A stretch of DNA of 8,217 nucleotides, from the NCBI GenBank assembly GCA_040007895.1, contig JBDTUE010000193.1:1-8217 (forward strand), written 5' to 3'. Positions 1 through 6,801 of this stretch are shown one piece after another; within the stretch, counting starts at the first letter, position 1; each line of letters opens with the position of its first letter. The stretch comes from JADJLQ01 sp040007895 (GTDB lineage Bacteria; Bacteroidota; Bacteroidia; Chitinophagales; Saprospiraceae). The position numbers were made by a program, and so were the translations under genes. The notes beneath the pieces are model-generated. The model was not told where the DNA came from, made no database searches, and saw nothing but the letters and a program-made list of their open reading frames with translations.

Positions 1-2484
1 GTGTTGATTAAAAGATATGTTCCTTCCGGTACTGCGGCGGCAGCATCTAAACCGGCTGGAACGTATGGCATGGAAGCATTACCTGCTGTGCTGTCTCAAC
101 GGAGGCAAAACCGGGGTTTTGAAGGGATAGCATTTTATAATAATAAATTGTACCTATTTGTTCAAAGTCCGTTACGCAATCCTGTTTCTTTAAGCTCTGC
201 CACTCTCAATGGCATGAAGAATGTAAGGGTAATTGAATTCAATCCGGTTACTGAAACAACGACAGGACAATATATTTATATTTTGGATAATGATCCAGCT
301 GTTGTCGGATCTGCAACGGATACCCGCGCAGATAAAATCGGAGATGCGACATCCTTGGGAAATGGCGAATTCCTTGTTTTAGAAAGAGACGACGACGCGA
401 TTGATAGTGATCCGTTGAGTGATATTAAAAAGAAAATTTATCGGTTTAGCCTGGAAGGCGCTACCAATATACTTTCGTTGCCGAATGTAATCAATGGTAA
501 AACGGCCGATCAAATGTCATTGGCAGAATTAAGGGCGGCCGGTATAGCTCCGATCACAAAATACCTGCATATTGATCTCGCAACAGCAGGGTACAATACT
601 ACAGAAAAGGTTGAAGGTTTGACCTTGATTGACCGTAGCACTATTGCAGTTATTAATGATAATGATTTTAAGGTTGGAGGCTTAGCAATCAATACCACCA
701 GCGGTGAATTTAGTCCTTATCCAAACCCAAATGGAGAAAATGAATTACTGGGTCTGATTACCGTTAGAAATAATGGTTTTGATGCAAGCGATCGGGATAT
801 AAACGGTACTGCAGCGAGTGGAGGTAAAATAAATATCCGGCACTGGCCGGTAAAAGGTATGTATCTGCCTGATGGAATAGCCCGGTTCATGGTAGATGGT
901 AATACGTATTATATTACGGCAAATGAAGGTGACTCCAGGGCCTATACCGGATTTACAGAAGAAGTTCGGGTAGGGGATGCAGCGTATGTATTGGATTCGG
1001 TTGCATTTCCAAATAAGAGCACTTTGAAACTACCTGCAAACCTGGGACGATTGCAACTAACGAATGCATCAGGCAACCTGGATGGTGATAATGACTTTGA
1101 CCAGATTCACGCATTTGGGGCCCGATCCTTCAGTATCTGGGATTCAAACGGAATGCTTATATATGACAGTGGAGATGATCTGGAGCAGATCACAGCTTCT
1201 TTAACTCCGACTTTATTTAATTCAGAAGGTACTGCAGCTTTGTTTGATACAAGAAGTGATAATAAAGGCCCTGAACCGGAAGGAGTAACAACAGGCGTTA
1301 TTAACGGCAAAACGTATGCTTTCATTGGTTTGGAGCGTGTGGGTGACCTGATGGTATATGATATCAGTAATCCAATTAAACCTTTGTTCATTCAGTACAT
1401 TAATACACCGGAAGACCTGGCTGTTGAAGGAGTCGAATTCGTAGTTGCCGAAAACAGTCCAACCGGTAAACCATTGGTGATTACAACGGCTGAAGTAAGC
1501 AAAACAGTTACCGTATATGAAGTGAATATCCCTTCTATCAGTGTTAAAGAAACTTCCGGTCTGACTAATAATGACAGCATTATCTGTTTAGGAGCCTTTG
1601 CAACATTAACCGTAAGCGGGAGCAGTCCATATAGTTGGAGTACTGGTGCAACGACTGCTTCAATCACCGTAACACCAGGTAACACGATGACTTATAGTGT
1701 GACCGGTTGCAGTCTGACGACATCAAAAACGATAATTGTTAATCCTGTTCATACTTGCTCTATCACAGCGGTACCGGACAATACCGTTTATACAGGGGGT
1801 ATTGTAAGCAATCTCTATCTGGGTTATGGGCCACAGAAATTGACTTTAAATGTATCAGCACCTGTCGCTGGTGCACCATATACTTATTTATGGAGCGGTG
1901 GGATATTAAGTAATTACAATACTGCTAACCCTGAATTTACAGCATCTACTGAAGGCAGCTTCACATTTACTGTTGAAGTAACAAATCAATTTGGTTGTTC
2001 AAGCAGCTGTTCAATCACCATATGCGTAACTGATATCCGGCCACTGAGAAGTATAGGCAAAGTATATGTATGCCAGTCGTCTCTTGACAACCCAAGCAAT
2101 ACAAATACTCATATAATCCCGGTAATTGGAGTGGCCGAAAGGCTTCTTCACCATCCGGACTATAGATTGGGTAAATGTAGTGAAACACCTTGCGCATTGA
2201 ATGTAAGAGATGTTCAAGATCATTACATAGAAGATATCAAGGGTGGCTTTTCTGTAAAAGCGTTCCCTAATCCAACGGATTCATATGTACAATTACAAAT
2301 TCTAAGTGACCAGGATGAACCTGTAGAAATCAGGGTGTTGGATATTCACGGCAAAAGTGTTTATAATAAAACAGGTCTTAAACAAGGCAGCCTACGTTTT
2401 GGACATGATTTTCCACAAGGAATCTATTTCGTAGAAACTGTCCAGGGTAAATACAGGCAGATTCTAAAACTGGTTAAACAATAG
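1..2484 (+). CDS. Partial (5'-truncated) T9SS-secreted phytase-like / choice-of-anchor I domain protein
   Basis: The N-terminus is missing. The frame is open from the first base, the GTG there is followed by no signal peptide, and the protein begins inside a domain. Residues about 1-235 resemble the esterase-like/phytase-like domain (PF13449), with the RRQNRGFEGIA segment at 34-44 and GDATSLGNGEFLVLERDDD near 114. Residues about 245-510 match the C-terminal half of choice-of-anchor I proteins: DASDRD (261), ITANEGDSRAY (305), FGARSFSIWD (372), GPEPEGV (423) and FIGLERVGDLMVYD (441). Residues 513-582 and 585-680 are Ig/PKD-like beta domains. About 680-735 is a short Cys-containing module. Residues about 750-827 form a T9SS type A sorting domain (FPNPT at 755, GIYF at 807). 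The protein should therefore be exported by Sec and anchored at, or released from, the cell surface. The enzymatic activity is unproven; the phytase label is from family resemblance only. A terminator follows directly. Confidence 0.88.
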   Translation: MLIKRYVPSGTAAAASKPAGTYGMEALPAVLSQRRQNRGFEGIAFYNNKLYLFVQSPLRNPVSLSSATLNGMKNVRVIEFNPVTETTTGQYIYILDNDPAVVGSATDTRADKIGDATSLGNGEFLVLERDDDAIDSDPLSDIKKKIYRFSLEGATNILSLPNVINGKTADQMSLAELRAAGIAPITKYLHIDLATAGYNTTEKVEGLTLIDRSTIAVINDNDFKVGGLAINTTSGEFSPYPNPNGENELLGLITVRNNGFDASDRDINGTAASGGKINIRHWPVKGMYLPDGIARFMVDGNTYYITANEGDSRAYTGFTEEVRVGDAAYVLDSVAFPNKSTLKLPANLGRLQLTNASGNLDGDNDFDQIHAFGARSFSIWDSNGMLIYDSGDDLEQITASLTPTLFNSEGTAALFDTRSDNKGPEPEGVTTGVINGKTYAFIGLERVGDLMVYDISNPIKPLFIQYINTPEDLAVEGVEFVVAENSPTGKPLVITTAEVSKTVTVYEVNIPSISVKETSGLTNNDSIICLGAFATLTVSGSSPYSWSTGATTASITVTPGNTMTYSVTGCSLTTSKTIIVNPVHTCSITAVPDNTVYTGGIVSNLYLGYGPQKLTLNVSAPVAGAPYTYLWSGGILSNYNTANPEFTASTEGSFTFTVEVTNQFGCSSSCSITICVTDIRPLRSIGKVYVCQSSLDNPSNTNTHIIPVIGVAERLLHHPDYRLGKCSETPCALNVRDVQDHYIEDIKGGFSVKAFPNPTDSYVQLQILSDQDEPVEIRVLDIHGKSVYNKTGLKQGSLRFGHDFPQGIYFVETVQGKYRQILKLVKQ

Positions 2485-2510
2485 AAAGTTTATTCGTATG
2501 AATTTTTTCA

Positions 2511-2547
2511 ACAAAGAAGAGCCTGATGTCAGGCTTTTCTTTGTTTT
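2511..2547 (+). terminator. Rho-independent terminator after the phytase-like gene
   Basis: Bases 2511-2525 pair with 2530-2544 to give a 15-bp stem with one G-T wobble (2519/2536) and a four-base ATGT loop. A short T run (2544-2547) follows. It starts 26 bases after the TAG stop at 2482-2484, so it should end that transcript and separate it from the oxidoreductase gene. The left flank would not give a U-tract on the minus strand, so it is called as plus-strand only. Confidence 0.85.
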
Positions 2548-2728
2548 ATATGCGTATTAGTGGTGGGATGATCTCATACACATCAAGGAAGATCAGGGAT
2601 CGACATTGGTGTTATGCAAAGCGGTAAATTCAGAAAGGTATTTACTATGAATGATTTATAAGCCTCTTTTTTCCTGCTTATTCAGATTTCTCCTTTTTCG
2701 CCTGCCATACTACTAACTACATCGGCAT

Positions 2729-2761
2729 GATTTATGATGCAGATGGGTCAGGATTTATGAT
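2729..2761. repeat. Two 10-bp direct repeats (GATTTATGAT)
   Basis: GATTTATGAT occurs at 2729-2738 and again at 2752-2761, so the copies start 23 bases apart. A related ATGATTTAT occurs at 2651-2659. The second copy lies in a GGATTTATGATTTACAGGG context that resembles the dispersed 'AGGATTTACAGGAT' type intergenic repeats I recall from Bacteroidota genomes. With only two exact copies, this could be a repeat relic, a regulator site or chance in AT-rich DNA. Confidence 0.4.
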
Positions 2762-2829
2762 TTACAGGGTTGTTTCATAGGGATTCTATGGTTTACGTTC
2801 CTGTAAATTATTTCTATTTTGACCTTGGT

Positions 2830-4485
2830 ATGAAATTCAAAAAGCTGCTGGTCTTATTTTTTTTCCTGGTATCATTTGTACAGGGCTATTCGGCAACTGT
2901 ACTACTACCGCATATTCGCAAAGCAGATATTATCATCTACGGCGGCACCTCATCTGCAATCATTGCTGCAGTTCAGGTAAAAAAAATGGGCAAATCCGTT
3001 ATAATAGTTTCTCCGGATGTCCATGTGGGAGGATTATCTTCGAATGGTTTGGGATATACTGATACGGGGAACAAAGAAGTTATTGGTGGGCTTTCAAGGG
3101 AATTTTACCATAGGTTATATCTTCATTATCAAAACCCTTCTGCCTGGAAATGGCAAAAAAAAGAAGACTATGGCAATAAAGGTCAAGGCACACCTGCTAT
3201 TGATGGAGTCAACCGTACCATGTGGATATTTGAACCTCATGCTGCTGAAAAAATTTTTGAAGATTTTATCAGGGAAAATAAACTTGTAATTTATCGCAAT
3301 GAGTGGCTTGATCGCTCTGAAACAGGTATAGTAAAAAAATCAGGAAGCATTATCTCATTTCGTTCGTTAAGCGGAAATGTCTATCAGGCCAAAATGTTTA
3401 TAGATGCTACGTATGAAGGTGATCTTATGGCATCAGCGGGTGTTAAGTATCATATAGGCAGGGAATCTAATGCAACATATAACGAGACTTGGAATGGAGT
3501 TCAGACTGAAGTGTTTCAGCATGGTCATCATTTTAAATCGAAAATCAGTCCATATACTATAGCCAATGATCCTAAAAGTGGACTCTTAGGTGAAATATCA
3601 AATGAACCAGCAGGTGCATATGGAACCGGAGATCATAAAATACAAGCCTATTGTTTCAGAATGTGTTTGAGTAATCACCCTGATAATCGTATTCCATTTT
3701 CAAAACCGGAAGGATATGATCCATCGAGATATGAATTGCTGGCGAGGGTTTATGCTTCAGGATGGCGAGAGACTTTTGATAAATATGATATTATCCCAAA
3801 CCGGAAAACCGATACCAACAATCATGGACCATTCAGCACAGACTATATTGGTAAAAATTATGATTATCCGGATGCAAGTTATGAACGACGACTTCAAATC
3901 ATTAAGGATCATGAATTGTATCAAAAGGGATTGATGTATTATTTACAAAATGATCTTCATGTCCCTATAGAGGTCAGAGATAGAATGCAGGAATATGGCT
4001 TAGCTAAAGATGAGTTTGAGGATAACGGGCACTGGCCTCATCAGCTATATGTCCGGGAAGCCAGAAGAATGATTGGTGTCTTTGTAATGAAAGAATCAGA
4101 TGCTCTTGGGAAAACTATTATTGCGGAACCAATAGGTATGGGATCCTATGCCCTGGATGCCCACAATGCTCAGCGTTATATTACATCGGAAGGGTTTGTC
4201 CAAAATGAGGGAGATATCGGCGTCCATCCGGAAAGACCGTATTCGATAGAATATGGATCCATACTCCCAAAAGAAAATGAATGCAAGAATCTCCTGGTTC
4301 CTGTTTGCTTATCCAGTTCACATATTGCCTATGGCTCCATCAGAATGGAACCGGTATTTATGATTTTAGGACAATCTGCTGCCACGGCTGCTGTATTGTC
4401 TATTGAAAACAAGGTATCACCACAGCAGTTGCCTTATAAAAAACTAAAAATTATTTTATTGAAAGATAAACAACGCCTGGAATAA
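2830..4485 (+). CDS. Exported FAD-dependent oxidoreductase (PF12831 family)
   Basis: The predicted protein is 551 aa. I chose the ATG at 2830 because it opens directly into a signal peptide (KFKKLL, then a hydrophobic core and an SA site near residue 22). The frame extends upstream to a TTG at 2770 and an ATG at 2788, but those add a non-signal-like leader. A Rossmann dinucleotide-binding segment lies at residues 33-47 (DIIIYGGTSSAIIAA), followed by GGLSSNGLGYTDTGN (67) and GGLSREFY (86). Further family blocks are FIDATYEGDLMASAGV (190), LYVREARRMIG (406) and SHIAYGSIRMEPVFMILGQ (497). These support FAD binding and membership in the FAD_oxidored family across its full length. The substrate is unknown; relatives often sit near carbohydrate-degradation genes. 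It is Sec-exported with no T9SS tail, so it is probably periplasmic. The next gene follows on the same strand after 138 bases with no terminator. Confidence 0.9.
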   Translation: MKFKKLLVLFFFLVSFVQGYSATVLLPHIRKADIIIYGGTSSAIIAAVQVKKMGKSVIIVSPDVHVGGLSSNGLGYTDTGNKEVIGGLSREFYHRLYLHYQNPSAWKWQKKEDYGNKGQGTPAIDGVNRTMWIFEPHAAEKIFEDFIRENKLVIYRNEWLDRSETGIVKKSGSIISFRSLSGNVYQAKMFIDATYEGDLMASAGVKYHIGRESNATYNETWNGVQTEVFQHGHHFKSKISPYTIANDPKSGLLGEISNEPAGAYGTGDHKIQAYCFRMCLSNHPDNRIPFSKPEGYDPSRYELLARVYASGWRETFDKYDIIPNRKTDTNNHGPFSTDYIGKNYDYPDASYERRLQIIKDHELYQKGLMYYLQNDLHVPIEVRDRMQEYGLAKDEFEDNGHWPHQLYVREARRMIGVFVMKESDALGKTIIAEPIGMGSYALDAHNAQRYITSEGFVQNEGDIGVHPERPYSIEYGSILPKENECKNLLVPVCLSSSHIAYGSIRMEPVFMILGQSAATAAVLSIENKVSPQQLPYKKLKIILLKDKQRLE

Positions 4486-4623
4486 TAAAGAATTATTAGG
4501 CAATCGTAGAATATGATGAACCACAAAACCCGATCTCATTCAAGTATCAAAATGGAAGTATACTTTTTTAAATTAAGATTCCGTTTGATCGAAGGATTAA
4601 CTAATGAAATTAAATCATAAGTA

Positions 4624-6795
4624 ATGAAAGGAAAACTAAAGGTCATCAGTCTTATTTTTTCTTTTTATTCTATGACCGGTCAAGCGCAGGATATAACTTC
4701 AAATAAAATCACGGAAAAATTTTATCAGCTTATAGAAGCGCCAAACAACCCTGAAAAATGGGATGCCTGGCGTTCTGGATTACAAACTTGGAAAGATTCC
4801 TGTTTGTCTGCATTACAATATAAAGGAGATAATTATCAGAAGAAAGAATTCCAATGGTCATCCCAGGCATACTCAACTTATTTTCTCATGGCAAATGACA
4901 GATGCCTATATGATAAAGATGGTAATTATGATATCTGGAATTGCCTCCAAAAGTATGAAGAGAGCTATAGCGGGGTGGATGTTGTAGTGCTTTGGCCTAC
5001 GTATCCTCAATTGGGTTTTGATGGCCGGTCACAATTTTATTTCTATAAAAATCTTCCAGGTGGTTTACCAGGATTGAAAAAATTATGTGATGATCTGCAT
5101 AAAATGGGCAAGAAACTAATGATTGCTTATAATCCATGGGACAATGTGGCAAGAGGTCAGGGGAAATCAGATGAAATGGAGTTATTGGAATTATTAAAAG
5201 CGATCGGGGCTGATGGAGTCTATTTGGATACCCTATCTAATCTTGAAGGTTTTTTTCAGCAAATGCAAAATACAAATCCAGGTGCTGTTTTTCAATCGGA
5301 AATACCCATCAATCCTGAAGCATTAAATCAAGTACATCAATCCTGGCTTGAAATCGGGTGGGCTCAAAAATATAAAAACCTTGAATTTGAAGAAGTTCCA
5401 TCACTCGTACGAAACCGGTGGTTAGAGCAACGGCATATGATCTATAGATTGTCTCGATTCAGTCACGAACAATCAACGTTAATTCAAAATGCATGGATCA
5501 ATGGTTGTGGAATAGTATTATGGGAAAATGTATTTGGTACGGTAAATACATTAAACCCCCGCGACCGGTCATTGATTCAGGGGATCTTACCCATCCTGAG
5601 AAAGTTCACATCTTTTTTTACCAATGGAGATTGGTTGCCTTTATATCCTGTTAATCTCAATAGAGTATATGCCAGTCAATGGCAGTCCGGGACTAATAAA
5701 TTATGGACGATCATCAATCGACAGGAACAATTTACTACAGGCAAATTATTTGAATTGGAAAATGTAAAAGGCATGAAGTACTTTGACCTCATCATGGGTA
5801 CTGAGATAAAACCAAGAATTGAGAATAATAAAGTAGTCTTATACGGATCTTTTAAACCTAAAGGCATCGGTTGTATTCTTTCGATTCCTGAAGCTGAACT
5901 TAAGAGGGAGTTTTATGATTTCCTGCATCACCAGGCGGCTACGTATAAAATGGCTGATTTTAATTCCACTGCATTCATACCAGTGCCGGTGTTAAAGCCA
6001 ATACTTCCTACGAAGAAGTATACAAAATTAAATGTACCATCAGACATGATCTATATTTCTTTGCCCATGGATTCAGTGAAAATGACGTTTGCATTCAGAC
6101 AGAGAGAATGTGGCTTTTATCCACTGGGTGATTTTATAGATTATTCATATAGCCAAAACCGTAATGAAATTGTTACCGGAAGAGTTGCTGTAAAATTGAC
6201 TCCATACGCCATAGATGAATCTTTGGTAACAAACGCTCAATTTTCAGAATTTCTTAAATCCAGTAAGTATGAACCTGAACATACTGAAAATTTTCTCAAA
6301 CATTGGGAGAGAAACATCCCTCCGATTGGCTTAGAAAATCATCCGGTAGTTTGGATTTCACTGGATGATGCTAGAGCCTATGCTGTCTGGGCAGGTAAAC
6401 GGTTGCCGACGGAAGCGGAATGGCAATGGGCTGCTCAAAATGGAGTTGAAGAAACTCTTTATCCATGGGGAATGACTTTCGATTCTACGCTGGTCAATAC
6501 GGGACAATATTCAAAAACAACACCGGTCACTTATTTTGAAAAAGGCAAGACTAAAACGGGCCTCTTTGATATGAGCGGCAACGTATGGCAATTGACTGAA
6601 AGTGAGAGATCGGATGGGTATAATACTTTTTGCATTTTACGGGGAGGAGCATGGTATGTCAATAAAACATCTGAATGGTATGCTGATCAGGGAGCACAAC
6701 CAACCAATTTCGGATCGAAGTATTTAATGACCTGGGCGGGTCTTGATCGTTGCGCTACTATTGGATTCAGGTGTGTCATAGATATTAAACCCTAA
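4624..6795 (+). CDS. Exported TIM-barrel glycoside-hydrolase-like protein fused to an FGE-like (SUMF1) domain
   Basis: The protein is 723 aa and starts at an ATG followed by a signal peptide (residues 1-21, ending GQAQ). Residues about 70-340 read as a TIM-barrel hydrolase-like domain, with strands VDVVVLWPTYPQLG (118), KKLMIAYNPWD (163), GADGVYLDT (195), AVFQSEIP (221) and GIVLWENVFG (296). Asp202, Glu226 and Glu301 sit at strand ends and are candidate acids by position only. Residues about 345-422 look like the C-terminal beta-sandwich common in glycosidases. Residues about 470-720 are an FGE-sulfatase/SUMF1 domain: VTNAQFSEFL (535), HPVVWISLDDARAYAVWAGK (573), RLPTEAEWQWAAQ (593), YPWG (613), FDMSGNVWQLTE (648), LRGGAW (672) and GFRCV (714). 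The Cys pair that oxidises sulfatase cysteines should follow RGGxW but is absent, so true FGE activity is unlikely. The domain may bind a ligand or act on something else. There is no T9SS tail. It is probably co-transcribed with the oxidoreductase gene. Confidence 0.85.
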   Translation: MKGKLKVISLIFSFYSMTGQAQDITSNKITEKFYQLIEAPNNPEKWDAWRSGLQTWKDSCLSALQYKGDNYQKKEFQWSSQAYSTYFLMANDRCLYDKDGNYDIWNCLQKYEESYSGVDVVVLWPTYPQLGFDGRSQFYFYKNLPGGLPGLKKLCDDLHKMGKKLMIAYNPWDNVARGQGKSDEMELLELLKAIGADGVYLDTLSNLEGFFQQMQNTNPGAVFQSEIPINPEALNQVHQSWLEIGWAQKYKNLEFEEVPSLVRNRWLEQRHMIYRLSRFSHEQSTLIQNAWINGCGIVLWENVFGTVNTLNPRDRSLIQGILPILRKFTSFFTNGDWLPLYPVNLNRVYASQWQSGTNKLWTIINRQEQFTTGKLFELENVKGMKYFDLIMGTEIKPRIENNKVVLYGSFKPKGIGCILSIPEAELKREFYDFLHHQAATYKMADFNSTAFIPVPVLKPILPTKKYTKLNVPSDMIYISLPMDSVKMTFAFRQRECGFYPLGDFIDYSYSQNRNEIVTGRVAVKLTPYAIDESLVTNAQFSEFLKSSKYEPEHTENFLKHWERNIPPIGLENHPVVWISLDDARAYAVWAGKRLPTEAEWQWAAQNGVEETLYPWGMTFDSTLVNTGQYSKTTPVTYFEKGKTKTGLFDMSGNVWQLTESERSDGYNTFCILRGGAWYVNKTSEWYADQGAQPTNFGSKYLMTWAGLDRCATIGFRCVIDIKP

Positions 6796-6801
6796 TCTAG
6801 C

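Larger units (their letters stand above)
2485..2829. other. Intergenic region with terminator and short repeats
   Basis: This 345-base gap holds the terminator at 2511-2547 and a pair of 10-bp direct repeats at 2729-2761. I found no convincing coding frame on either strand; the open stretches are only a few codons long. A pyrimidine-rich tract lies around 2662-2705. The promoter of the oxidoreductase gene should be here, but I could not find a clean match to the Bacteroidota -7 motif (TAnnTTTG) with a correctly spaced -33 TTG. No riboswitch or RNA gene was recognised. Confidence 0.6.

Noticed and set aside
1107..1685. Open frames of 94-97 codons on the minus strand inside the phytase-like gene.
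   Set aside because: They lie opposite well-conserved domain-coding sequence, have no recognisable motifs, and are shadows of the plus-strand gene.
2770..2829. Upstream extension of the oxidoreductase gene to TTG 2770 or ATG 2788.
   Set aside because: The added residues do not resemble a signal peptide, whereas the ATG at 2830 begins one directly.
4556..4569. Palindrome AAGTATACTT followed by a T run, considered as an intrinsic terminator between the oxidoreductase and the next gene.
   Set aside because: The dyad is AT-rich, with five base pairs per arm and no loop, so it could not form a stable terminator hairpin.
6640..6795. The C-terminal domain as a true sulfatase-activating formylglycine-generating enzyme.
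   Set aside because: The catalytic cysteine pair after RGGxW is missing and no sulfatase gene is present in the window.
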